DNA from: Candidatus Bathyarchaeota archaeon | GTDB lineage: Archaea; Thermoproteota; Bathyarchaeia; 40CM-2-53-6 | DNA length: 45,951 nucleotides | Assembly (NCBI GenBank): GCA_005888735.1 | Contig: VBBN01000020.1 | Span: forward strand, 1 to 45,951 | Direction: 5' to 3' | Shown here: positions 33,655 through 40,686 of the stretch, piece by piece | Numbering within the stretch: the stretch's first letter is position 1 | Layout of the letters: each line of letters begins with the position of its first letter | Position numbers and translations under genes: made by a program | Notes under the pieces: generated by a model | The model's input: only the letters and a program-made list of their open reading frames with translations | Databases searched by the model: none | What the model was told of the DNA's origin: nothing

Positions 33655-34267
33655 CCTGTGGACCGAGCTTCTGGAAGCAGGGCAGATGCCAGACTTCAAG
33701 CTGTGAAGCTGTAGCCCTTCTGAAAACAACAGTCTGACTGTCGAAGGAGATGCTTTTCTTGCAACCGACACAAAATCCTCCAGCAATATGAGGGCTGTTG
33801 TTGAAGGTCGTTCCGAGATTTTCAGACTCCTGAGCCAGCTTCTGGAGTTTTCCGTCAATGTACCCTTTGAACGCTGTAACCTCCTCATTTTGAGGATTGA
33901 CCTGGAGGAGCTCCTCAACAGCGTTGTCGGCGTCTCCAAGCACTCTGATTATTTCCTGGAACCGTCCCAGAAGCGTGGTTGTGGCACCGCCGTCGACTAG
34001 CAAGAGACCCGCTCCTAGTGACTGGATGGCTTTTGGAAGAGAGCTTAGCTGGTTGCTCATTGCATCAGCAAGCTTGTAGTCCAGATATGCTCTCAGAAAT
34101 AGGAGTCCCTCTGAGGCCGGATGTGCGTTTAGACCGGTCGAGACAATGTCTAGCGCTTCGACATAGTTCGACTGTTCAGCTTCAGCAAGCGCCGGCTCGA
34201 CAAAGTGCTTGGACTCTTCCGGTGTGCACTTTAGTGGGAGGTCAAAGGCTCGCGCTGTGGCTGCCAA
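33638..34267 (-). CDS. TPR-like helical protein with C-terminal zinc site
   Basis: A 209-residue protein. The first 150 residues are helical with tetratricopeptide-like periodicity (VEPALAEAEQSNYVEALDIVSTGLNAHP; DADNAVEELLQVNPQNEEV), broken by a hydrophobic loop. The C-terminus has Cys166-x2-Cys169 and His194-x2-Cys197, a LIM/treble-clef-like zinc site (FCVGCKK ... WHLPCFQKL). No catalytic motif. I read it as a protein-interaction module. TTG 34267, with a T/A-rich TATA-like stretch about 33 nt upstream (near 34300). It overlaps the convergent YgfZ-like gene by 17 bp. Function not recognised. Confidence 0.65.
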   Translation of the reverse strand: MAATARAFDLPLKCTPEESKHFVEPALAEAEQSNYVEALDIVSTGLNAHPASEGLLFLRAYLDYKLADAMSNQLSSLPKAIQSLGAGLLLVDGGATTTLLGRFQEIIRVLGDADNAVEELLQVNPQNEEVTAFKGYIDGKLQKLAQESENLGTTFNNSPHIAGGFCVGCKKSISFDSQTVVFRRATASQLEVWHLPCFQKLGPQVSQPS

Positions 34268-34395
34268 GGACTATTCGTTCTATTCACTCTCGTAACGAAA
34301 AAATACCTTCCGTGCCTGTCAACGAAACCAAGTAGTACTATGACTACGTGTGGAGAACCCATCGAGACTAGACGATAGTCTCAACTGGTGCGCGG

Positions 34396-34791
34396 CTAGT
34401 TTTTCTGGTCGCGGAGCCTCTCTTCCAGACTCTTGAGACGGCCGTGTTCGCTGACCCGGATTTTGATGTCAAGGCTGAAACGAAGACCAAGCTGTCGCAG
34501 GAAAGAGTAGAGTTCCTCCGCAGATATTGGCCCTTTCAGCTTTCCCTCTTGTATGAGTGCCGCGAGTTTCGTTTCGAGCTCAGCAATTTCCGCTGGATAG
34601 TATCTTCTCGCTGTCTCCAGAACCTCCTCCCCGCGGCCTATCAGTACCCCCTTGACGTAGATACTCGGATCCTTCTTGGCAACGTCCTCTCTCTGTGCTG
34701 CCTTCGTGGAAGTCTTGTTCTGGAGTTGAAGCATCTTCCGGCGGAGTTCGAGCTCTCGTTTCCTCCTCGTCAACTCCATGTCGGAGGCCAT
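34396..34791 (-). CDS. distant PDCD5-like DNA-binding protein
   Basis: A 131-residue basic, helical protein. Its layout parallels the true PDCD5 at 36455-36799: a charged N-terminal helix (ELTRRKRELELRRKMLQLQN), then a bundle with AELETKLAALIQEGKLKGPISAEELYSFL that lines up with [25 protein letters not shown] in PDCD5 (compared in pieces), ending DIKIR in both. On this basis I infer a paralogue of the dsDNA-binding PDCD5 family with an added C-terminal tail (VSEHGRLKSLEERLRDQKN). It follows Nep1 by 35 bp on the same strand. Alternatively it is an unrelated helical protein; alignment is by eye. Confidence 0.6.
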   Translation of the reverse strand: MASDMELTRRKRELELRRKMLQLQNKTSTKAAQREDVAKKDPSIYVKGVLIGRGEEVLETARRYYPAEIAELETKLAALIQEGKLKGPISAEELYSFLRQLGLRFSLDIKIRVSEHGRLKSLEERLRDQKN

Positions 34792-34826
34792 TTCTCGTAT
34801 GCCGCAGCGCGAAGTTCGGTCGCGGT

Positions 34827-35531
34827 CTACATAAGGGTGGTTGCCGGGATGCTTCTGTTCGCTGCCGTTTCAAAATCGTAGACCGCTCGAGCCACGACCG
34901 TCCATGCCTCAAGGCGTCTCCGATCGATGCGGTACGTTGCATCCGCTGCCTGCAGGGTCGTATTTGAGAAATGGCCTTCGGGGAAGGCTCCGACCAGAAG
35001 CACCGGTCTCTTGTAACCTACCATTGACTGGGCAATGTCGGCCATCAGTCTGGGTGCCCCTTGCGTTGTAAGTGCAACAGTCATATCGGCTCCAAGCTTG
35101 TCAAGAATCTCGGGCAGACTCATTTTGGACAGGGATAGGAGTGGAGGGCCAGTTGGCGGCACAGCCCTCTCTTTGTAGAGCTGTTCGACCAAGGCGACAA
35201 AACGGTCAGTATTTCTCGGAAGCCGGACTCGTGGGCTAATTGTGATCAAATGGTTGTCACGGGTGTGCACGTAGCATCTGAGATGTCCCTCGAGACTGAG
35301 TGGGGAACCCAAGGCGAGGAGCAGAGAAAGATGGATGATGTCGGGACGGCCGCGTCCTGCTCCGCGATGTGGGAGCCGGAGGATGGCGGCGTGATGGTAA
35401 GTCTGGTCGAGGATCAGTTCCGCCGGAGTCTTCCGCTTCCGTCGAGCCCAGCTTAGAATCGCAGAATGATTGTTTAGCTCATTAGGCACCAGTTCTAACG
35501 ACGACTCGGCCAAAACCAGTGACAGCACCAA
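34827..35531 (-). CDS. nep1: 16S rRNA pseudouridine N1-methyltransferase Nep1/Emg1
   Basis: A SPOUT methyltransferase acting on a pseudouridine of helix 35 in small-subunit rRNA. Family blocks: LVLAESSLELVPNEL at the N-terminus, DQTYHHAAILRLPHRGAGRGRPDIIH in two strands, HTRDNHLITISPRVRLPRN and the C-terminal knot VLLVGAFPEGHFSN. The frame is open to ATG 35582, but homologues start about at LVLAESSLELVP, so TTG 35531 or GTG 35528 is preferred; the upstream 17 residues would also overlap the start of the opposite gene. About 234 residues, as usual. First of a pair with the PDCD5-like gene. Head-to-head with RNase P component 4. Confidence 0.93.
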   Translation of the reverse strand: MVLSLVLAESSLELVPNELNNHSAILSWARRKRKTPAELILDQTYHHAAILRLPHRGAGRGRPDIIHLSLLLALGSPLSLEGHLRCYVHTRDNHLITISPRVRLPRNTDRFVALVEQLYKERAVPPTGPPLLSLSKMSLPEILDKLGADMTVALTTQGAPRLMADIAQSMVGYKRPVLLVGAFPEGHFSNTTLQAADATYRIDRRRLEAWTVVARAVYDFETAANRSIPATTLM

Positions 35532-35580
35532 CGGTCCGACCCTTGGAAAGGTCAGGCAGTATGACAGGTTAACGGTTTCC

Positions 35581-35907
35581 ATGACAAGAAAGCATCGGAG
35601 AGGTCATCGGATAACTCGCCTGGAGGTGAGAACGATTGCCGGCGAGAGGATCGAGATACTTCTCCGCCGTGCGAAGGATATTGTAGCCACTGACCAGAGT
35701 CTAGCTAGAAGATATGTAGAGCTTGCATGGAAAATTTCAAAGCGCACCAAAGCAAGGATTCCTAGTGCCGAGAAGCGCTTTTTGTGCAAGAACTGCGGCA
35801 TGCCGTTGATCCCGGGACGGAACGCTCGCGTTAGAACCTCGAAGGGCAACCCGAGAGTCGTGATAACATGTCTCTCGTGCGGAGTCGCCAAGAGGTTTCC
35901 TTTGTAG
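35581..35907 (+). CDS. rnp4: ribonuclease P protein component 4 (Rpp21/Rpr2)
   Basis: The zinc-binding subunit of archaeal RNase P that pairs with Rpp29. Numbering from ATG 35581, a helical N-terminal part (ERIEILLRRAKDIVATDQSLARRYVELAWKI, seen as two helices) precedes the zinc ribbon CKNC ... CLSC with the intervening RNARVRTSKGNPRVVIT hairpin. About 108 residues, as in other archaea. The frame is open from 35470, but the family begins at MTRKHRR. The ATG here and the most upstream ATG of Nep1 share the bases CATG (35580-35583). S19e follows after about 96 bp. Confidence 0.92.
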   Translation: MTRKHRRGHRITRLEVRTIAGERIEILLRRAKDIVATDQSLARRYVELAWKISKRTKARIPSAEKRFLCKNCGMPLIPGRNARVRTSKGNPRVVITCLSCGVAKRFPL

Positions 35908-35944
35908 GAAGGTCAATCGCAAAATAGACGGTTTTCTCTGAACC

Positions 35945-35952
35945 CTTATATT
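35945..35952 (+). promoter_or_regulatory. TATA box for the S19e operon
   Basis: CTTATATT at 35945-35952 in the 96-bp space before S19e. A start near 35972-35976 gives a leader of about 30 nt with AAGGA (35992-35996) placed 7 nt before TTG 36004. It probably serves S19e, PDCD5, L39e, L31e and aIF6. Confidence 0.5.
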
Positions 35953-36003
35953 GCCCCCTTTCCGTTTTCCCCGAAGAAAATTTAGCTTTACAAGGATGCC
36001 TAT

Positions 36004-36462
36004 TTGCCCACAGCATTTGAAGTCCCTGCCAATGAACTCGTCGAACAGCTAGCCAAGCACTTGAAGCAGAACGTGGGAGACATTACGCCTCCTCCTTGGT
36101 CTGAGTTTGCGAAGACCGGAGCGAACAAGAAAAGACCCCCCCAAGACCCGGATTGGTGGTACTACCGGTGCGCGTCCTTGATGCGGAAGCTCTATGTTCA
36201 CGGATCAGTGGGTGTTTCTCGTCTCCGTGTTCAGTACGGCGGTCGAGGAGGAAAGGGGAACCGGCCCGAGCACCATGTCCGGTCTGGAGGCTCTGCGATA
36301 CGGGAACCACTCCAGCAGCTGCAAAAGGCCGAGCTTGTGGCGATCGACGGGAAGAAGGGTCGGAAACTGACTCGCGAGGGCATGGCACTCTTGAGTCGAG
36401 CGGCGGCCGAAGTTTCTAAGGTAGAGAAGGCTCGGCCCCGCGAGGTCCAGAGCTATGTCTGA
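36004..36462 (+). CDS. rps19e: small ribosomal subunit protein S19e
   Basis: A 152-residue S19e, needed for small-subunit head maturation and absent from bacteria. Conserved blocks: [18 protein letters not shown] (about 28-45), [18 protein letters not shown] (49-66), [21 protein letters not shown] (71-91) and [17 protein letters not shown] 36004 follows AAGGA by 7 nt. Its stop overlaps the ATG of PDCD5 by 8 nt. First gene of the rightward run S19e-PDCD5-L39e-L31e-aIF6, an order kept in many archaea. Confidence 0.97.
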   Translation: MPTAFEVPANELVEQLAKHLKQNVGDITPPPWSEFAKTGANKKRPPQDPDWWYYRCASLMRKLYVHGSVGVSRLRVQYGGRGGKGNRPEHHVRSGGSAIREPLQQLQKAELVAIDGKKGRKLTREGMALLSRAAAEVSKVEKARPREVQSYV

Positions 36463-36799
36463 GGAAGACTACACGGATGATGAGCTTGAAATGTTACGCC
36501 GACGTAGGATGGCTGAGATGCAACGATCAGCTGTCGACGAGCAACGTCGGGCTCAGGCACATCAACAGGTCGAACGACAGAAGCAGTCGATCCTCCGGCA
36601 GATTCTTACCCCGGAAGCAAGGCAGCGCCTGACCAATATTCGCATGGTGAAGCCTGAGTTCGCTGAGGAGATTGAGATGCAACTGATACAGCTCGCTCAG
36701 CAGGGAAGGCTCCAGAACCCGGTCACGGATGAGCAGCTGAAAAAGACCTTGATGCAGCTTCAATCCCAACGTAAGGATATCAAGATTCGGAGGGCATAG
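36455..36799 (+). CDS. PDCD5-family double-stranded DNA-binding protein
   Basis: A 114-residue homologue of PDCD5/TFAR19, a three-helix-bundle protein that binds dsDNA in archaea; cell role not settled. N-terminal charged helix ([18 protein letters not shown]), then [20 protein letters not shown] and the conserved [19 protein letters not shown] (53-... about 66-84), ending in [12 protein letters not shown] start overlaps the S19e stop by 8 nt; L39e follows 4 bp after its stop. A second, more distant member lies at 34396-34791. Confidence 0.93.
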   Translation: MSEEDYTDDELEMLRRRRMAEMQRSAVDEQRRAQAHQQVERQKQSILRQILTPEARQRLTNIRMVKPEFAEEIEMQLIQLAQQGRLQNPVTDEQLKKTLMQLQSQRKDIKIRRA

Positions 36800-36803
36800 G
36801 AGA

Positions 36804-36959
36804 ATGGCGCGGCACAAGCCTTCTGGAAAAAAGAAGCATCTCTCTCATGCGCTGAAACAGGCTCAGCCTGTCCCATCTTGGGTTGTGGCGCGGACTCATG
36901 GAAAGGTTCGAAGAAACCCGAAGCAGCGGAACTGGAGAAAGACCAAGATCAAGGTGTAG
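36804..36959 (+). CDS. rpl39e: large ribosomal subunit protein L39e
   Basis: A 51-residue basic protein read directly from the sequence: it begins MARHKPSGKKKHLSHAL, passes through VPSWVVARTHGKVRRNPKQR and ends NWRKTKIKV. This matches archaeal/eukaryotic L39e (VPxWVxxKTxxRVRxxPKxRxWRR), which lines the polypeptide exit tunnel. ATG 36804 has AGGAGA just upstream (36798-36803). It lies 4 bp after PDCD5 and 8 bp before the L31e frame, the order expected for archaea. Easily missed because of its size. Confidence 0.96.
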   Translation: MARHKPSGKKKHLSHALKQAQPVPSWVVARTHGKVRRNPKQRNWRKTKIKV

Positions 36960-36967
36960 ACTAACTA

Positions 36968-37528
36968 TTGGCCCCGAGTAAGAAAGCTCCGAAGAAAAAG
37001 AAAGAGAAGGAGGAAAAACCGGAGCGGAAGAAAAAAGCGAAAGTACAGGAAGAGGAAGAAGAGGCTCCTCAGCCCGAAGTGGAATCGGGAGAAGAGGCAG
37101 CGGAAGAAGAGGAAGTAGGAGAACAGCCGAAGAAAAAGAAGGAACTGGAGAAAGGCGCCGAAAAAGAAGAAGAAGAGGTAGTAGAGAAAGAAGCGGAGAC
37201 TGAGGCTCCGGAGAAGGAGCCCAAAAAAACCGAGAAAGCTGCGCCCGAAGAAGAGGAGGAAGAGCTCGAGATTGTTGAGGAAAAGTTCTATGACATCAAT
37301 ATGCGCCGTGTCTGGAACACTCCCAGAAAGAAGCGCACGCCTAGAGCCGTTCGATACTTGAGGGAGTTCATTGCACGTCGGATGAAAACGGATGAGGTCT
37401 CGATAAGCGAGGAGGCCAATCACATGCTTTGGGAGCGGGGAATTAGCAAGCCGCCTCGCAGGATTCGGGTTCGGGCTGTGAAGGATAAGGACGGACGCGT
37501 CATCGTCTTTCCGGGTGAGGGAAAATGA
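36968..37528 (+). CDS. rpl31e: large ribosomal subunit protein L31e with long charged N-terminal extension
   Basis: The C-terminal 85 residues (from about 101, VEEKFYDINMRRVWNTPRKKRTPRAV read in pieces, then ARRMKTDEVSISEEANHMLW and PRRIRVRAVKDKDGRVIVF) are a normal L31e at the exit-tunnel rim. They follow about 100 residues made almost only of Lys, Glu and Ala/Pro. TTG 36968 is the first start after L39e; no good internal start exists between the extension and the domain except an ATG codon inside the domain (NMRR), so the extension is probably translated. Compositionally it resembles a disordered charged tail. Extra length is roughly double the usual protein. Confidence 0.92.
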   Translation: MAPSKKAPKKKKEKEEKPERKKKAKVQEEEEEAPQPEVESGEEAAEEEEVGEQPKKKKELEKGAEKEEEEVVEKEAETEAPEKEPKKTEKAAPEEEEEELEIVEEKFYDINMRRVWNTPRKKRTPRAVRYLREFIARRMKTDEVSISEEANHMLWERGISKPPRRIRVRAVKDKDGRVIVFPGEGK

Positions 37529-37531
37529 CAC

Positions 37532-38197
37532 GTGCCAGTAGTTCTCTCTGATGTTTTCGGAGATCCCAACGTAGGTATCTTCTCGTTCGCAAACGAAAGA
37601 CTGACCATTCTCCCGGCCGGCGTGTCGCCGAAGAAGTTGGCTAGCTTCGAACACGCGCTGGGAGTAGACGCGTTTGCCGTAGGGATTGCGGATTCTAGAC
37701 TCGTTGGAATATATGTGACTGGGAACTCGAACTCGATTATTGTTCCCTACATAACGACCGGTCCTGAGTTGCGCCTGCTGGAGACCGTGGGTGTGAGAGT
37801 TGAAGTGCTACCAGAGCGGAGGACAGCTCTCGGCAACATTGTCTTATGCAACGATTATGGCGCAGTGTTGGACCCGAGACTGAAACCCCCCACTGTTGAT
37901 GCGATTAACAAGGTTCTGGACGTTCCTGTATCAACCACTACGATCGGCGGCCTACCCCACGTTGGAGCGCTCGCTTCGGCTTCCAACAATGGCGTTCTGG
38001 CCAACCCGATTATCACCGAGTCTGAGATGAGAAAAATCAGCCAAACACTTGGTGTTCCTGTTGAGAAGGGAACAGTAAATTCCGGGATTCCATATCCTAA
38101 GTGTGGTGTTGTTGTTAACTCCAAGGGCGCAGTTGTTGGCTCGCTCACTCTCGGGGGGGAGCTGTTGGCGCTCAGCCGCGTTTTCCAGATGGACTAG
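37532..38197 (+). CDS. eif6: translation initiation factor aIF6
   Basis: The anti-association factor that binds the 50S subunit near L14/L24e and takes part in its maturation. 221 residues with the fivefold pseudo-symmetric pentein pattern: repeated strand-turn units such as DPNVGIFSFANERL, ALGVDAFAVGIADSRLVGIY, NDYGAVLDPRL, TTIGGLPHVGALASASNNGVL (read as two units) and NSKGAVVGSLTLGGELL. GTG 37532 begins 3 bp after L31e. Normal archaeal length. aIF6 lies next to L31e/L39e in most archaea, which supports the call. Confidence 0.97.
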   Translation: MPVVLSDVFGDPNVGIFSFANERLTILPAGVSPKKLASFEHALGVDAFAVGIADSRLVGIYVTGNSNSIIVPYITTGPELRLLETVGVRVEVLPERRTALGNIVLCNDYGAVLDPRLKPPTVDAINKVLDVPVSTTTIGGLPHVGALASASNNGVLANPIITESEMRKISQTLGVPVEKGTVNSGIPYPKCGVVVNSKGAVVGSLTLGGELLALSRVFQMD

Positions 38198-38199
38198 GG

Positions 38200-38209
38200 T
38201 GTTTAAGTA
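38200..38209 (+). promoter_or_regulatory. TATA-like element for the LX-pfdA-ftsY operon
   Basis: TGTTTAAGTA at 38200-38209, directly after the aIF6 stop and about 50 nt before TTG 38255. It would start transcription near 38230. Only moderately TATA-like. Confidence 0.35.
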
Positions 38210-38254
38210 CCGGGTGGGCCCCGCGTCCACTTTTGAATCAGAGAAGAGTGATAG

Positions 38255-38461
38255 TTGAGCCAAGTCAAACGCTTTAGGATTTCTGGGGAGATTCGGAAGA
38301 GAGGCGAGAACCTCCCCTTTCTCAAGGAATTCAACGCTGTGAAATCTGATGATGCTGTCGAAAACCTCTACGCTGATATTGGCAGCCGGCACAAGGCTCG
38401 AAGGTTCGAGATTCGAGTGCAAAAGGTAGAGGAAGTTTCGATGGGAGGGGAGCAAGCCTGA
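38255..38461 (+). CDS. rplX: large ribosomal subunit protein LX (L18a/L20a)
   Basis: A 68-residue LX, the short archaeal form of eukaryotic L20 (L18a). It starts MSQVKRFRISGEIRKRGENL and keeps the conserved F-x-KEF-NAVKSDDAVENLYADIGSRHKARRFEI pattern, here interrupted for quotation. TTG 38255. Its TGA overlaps the ATG of prefoldin alpha (TGATG at 38459-38463). The LX-pfdA-ftsY order is common in archaea and supports this small gene strongly. Confidence 0.94.
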   Translation: MSQVKRFRISGEIRKRGENLPFLKEFNAVKSDDAVENLYADIGSRHKARRFEIRVQKVEEVSMGGEQA

Positions 38462-38946
38462 TGGCTACTCCAAGACGACGCGCGGCCCCCGCCCCGCGAC
38501 CTAGTGCGTCGAGTGTCGATGATGAGATGCGTCAGACCTTGACGGAGATTCGACTGATGGAAGGCTCCGCTCGAGTATTGCAGTCTCGTCTAGACGTTGT
38601 CAGCGCGGCCATGTCGGAGACTCAGACAGCGATTAGCACGCTGGAGGGGGTAAGAGGGACGACTGAGGGGAGTGAGTTGCTTCTTCCCATTGGCTCCGGT
38701 TCCTTTGTGAAGGGTAAGTTGGCGAGCTCTGACAAGATCGTTATCGGCATCGGTGCAGGTGTGTGTGTGGAGAAGACTGTTGATGATTCTTTGAAGGATC
38801 TTCGTGTGAGGAGTAGCGAGCTTGATAGAGCTCGGACCAGTGTTGCCCAGCAGCTGGGACAGATACTAGGGGCCACGGAGGATTACCGTGCGAGGCTGAG
38901 TGAGATGGTTCGCAAGAAGGGTGGCGGGTCGGTAGAGATTGTTTGA
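38461..38946 (+). CDS. pfdA: prefoldin subunit alpha
   Basis: A 161-residue prefoldin alpha: two long coiled-coil helices (about 20-65 and 110-150) joined by the beta-hairpin core LLPIGSGSFVKGKLASSDKIVIGIGAGVCVEK, given here as one description of residues 74-105. Hexameric prefoldin hands unfolded proteins to the thermosome. The first 18 residues (ATPRRRAAPAPRPSAS) are Pro/Arg-rich and disordered. ATG overlaps the LX stop; its own stop overlaps the FtsY start by 8 nt. Confidence 0.95.
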   Translation: MATPRRRAAPAPRPSASSVDDEMRQTLTEIRLMEGSARVLQSRLDVVSAAMSETQTAISTLEGVRGTTEGSELLLPIGSGSFVKGKLASSDKIVIGIGAGVCVEKTVDDSLKDLRVRSSELDRARTSVAQQLGQILGATEDYRARLSEMVRKKGGGSVEIV

Positions 38947-39844
38947 CCGGCTCAAAAACCAGTTCGCAGACTTCTACGACCGCGTAACAAAGACTGAGCT
39001 GAAGGATAAGGACCTAGACCGGGTTCTCGAAGAGTTCCAGCTGGAGCTCATCCAGAGTGACGTGGCGGTCACGGTTGCTGACCATGTTTGTTCTGTTTTG
39101 AAGGAGAAGCTGTCCGATGTGCAGTTCGCCAGGTTTTCCAACCCTCGGGACCGTGTAAGGGCGATTCTGGCTGACGTGTTGTTTTCTGTGATGGACAGGG
39201 CTGGGAAGTTGGACTTGTTCGGCTTTGTGGACAAGAAACGTGAGGAGGGTGTTCCGGCGGTTATCGCGTTTGTAGGGATTAACGGCACCGGGAAGACGAC
39301 CAGTATCGCGAAGCTAGCGCACCTTCTGCAGGAGAGGGGAAGGACGGTTCTGTTGGCGGCGAGCGATACATACAGGTCTGGTAGTATTGAGCAGTTGGAG
39401 GAGCATGCGCGGCGGATTGGCGTGAAGGTGATTAAGCATCAGTATGGGGCTGACCCTGCGGCTGTTGCTTTTGACGCTGTTAATTATGCGCGGGCTCATG
39501 GTGTGAACGTGGTTTTGATTGACACGGCGGGGCGGATTGGTACGAATGTGAACTTGTTGGAGGAGATGCGGAAGATTGTTCGGGTGACTAGGCCGGATTT
39601 GACGATTCTGGTTGTGGATGCTTTGACTGCGAATGATGCTTTAGAGCAGGGTAAGACTTTCTCGGGGGCAGTTAGTATTGACGGGATTATTTTGGCGAAG
39701 CTGGATGCTGATGTTAAGGGTGGTAGTGCTGTTTCACTGTCGTATGTTATGGGGAAGCCGGTGGTGATGGTCGGGACGGGACAGGGTTACAATGACTTGG
39801 AGCTGTTCAACCCGGAGGCCATTGTGAAGAACCTGCTCGGTTGA
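38939..39844 (+). CDS. ftsY: signal recognition particle receptor FtsY
   Basis: SRP receptor GTPase, partner of SRP54. N domain 1-100; G domain with GINGTGKTT (113-121), SDTYRSGSIEQLEEHA (142-157), DTAGR (195-199), LDADVKGGSAVS (in the TKLDG-equivalent region, about 260-271) and a closing GTGQGYNDLELF. The acidic A domain of bacterial FtsY is absent, as in many archaea. TTG 38939 overlaps prefoldin alpha by 8 nt. 301 residues. G4 reads LAKLDADVKGG, the normal receptor form. Confidence 0.97.
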   Translation: MFDRLKNQFADFYDRVTKTELKDKDLDRVLEEFQLELIQSDVAVTVADHVCSVLKEKLSDVQFARFSNPRDRVRAILADVLFSVMDRAGKLDLFGFVDKKREEGVPAVIAFVGINGTGKTTSIAKLAHLLQERGRTVLLAASDTYRSGSIEQLEEHARRIGVKVIKHQYGADPAAVAFDAVNYARAHGVNVVLIDTAGRIGTNVNLLEEMRKIVRVTRPDLTILVVDALTANDALEQGKTFSGAVSIDGIILAKLDADVKGGSAVSLSYVMGKPVVMVGTGQGYNDLELFNPEAIVKNLLG

Positions 39845-40036
39845 AGAAAGTGTCGTCCAGCGTAGAGAAACCCAACGAGAACGAGCAAAGTGGAATAGGT
39901 CGAGTCCGTTCGCGAGTTTTGTTTGGATTCGGCTAGGGTCATGTTCGGACTGATGGATGGAAGACCCCAGAGCTCTAGGAAAGAATGTCTAGTTGTTCCG
40001 ATTTTCTCTTTATCCCATAAGGAAGAAGCGAGGGAG
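39845..40036. other. non-coding space after ftsY
   Basis: The first part of the 842-bp gap between ftsY and the G1 peptidase gene. No open frame here has a recognisable product. The second part (40037-40500) is the repeat, and 40501-40686 is an A/T-richer stretch that should hold the promoter of the G1 peptidase gene, where I see no convincing TATA box. Confidence 0.5.
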
Positions 40037-40500
40037 TTTCACGTCTCAAACGGCCGCGTCCTTACCCGGTCGTCTTTCGACGGGTCGTTTCCTGTCTGGC
40101 GGTGAGAATAGGCGATTTCCGGCTGACAGGGCATAGGACGGGCGAGTCTTTGACTTTGAGATGATGGAATCGTCAACATTTTTCCTTCACGGGGCGGGAG
40201 CGTTGTGGTCGATGGACAGATTGCGATTCAGGGCTTGTTCTGGGCGATTTCTAGCGTGGAAGACGTGTTGGACTCCCGGTTTCTCCCGTCTTGTCTCTCG
40301 AGGCGGCCAAGCGATTACAAATTTTTTGGTGAGGTTCTCGCTGTCAGGGCATGATTCTGGGCCTATTCCATGACGATCAGCCGAATATGGGCTTGTCGAG
40401 TGTTTTGGAAGCGGCGCCTATTCCTCTGGGGTTAGCCGTGAGACAGGCGGATCTGAAAATCTCGGGCTTATTTCCGCGATCTGGGCTGAATATGAGCAAA
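40037..40500 (-). repeat. dispersed non-coding repeat, copy 2 (reverse complement of 5050-5428)
   Basis: Read on the minus strand, this follows copy 1 from about ATCGCGGAAATAAGC (40465-40480) through GACAAGCCCATATTCGGCTG (near 40380-40399), AGAATCATGCCCTGACAGCG, AATCGCAATCTGTCCATCGACC, GACGATTCCATC and CCCTGTCAGCCGGAAATCGCC, to the perfect 25-nt end at 40037-40061. Blocks align to copy 1 at about 75% by eye. Copy 2 carries about 85 nt (roughly 40250-40340) not found in copy 1. Short frames exist on both strands but none is conserved between copies, which argues for a non-coding element. Confidence 0.75.
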
Positions 40501-40686
40501 TCAAACTTGCTAGGACAGTTCTTTGGCAACCGTCAATATGAGTATCATGTTTGCCTATTAACACAAAACAACACAACTCAATCCAACGACAATCGAGACG
40601 GAGAAACGCGAGACTAGCCTCATCTCGTGACGCTAGGTTTTCACAATCCTTAACTTTGCTTGCACCATTTTCTAAAGAGAATCTAG

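Noticed and set aside
40161-40617. short plus-strand frames (70 and 88 codons) within repeat copy 2
   Set aside because: The frames are not preserved in copy 1, and no product is recognisable.
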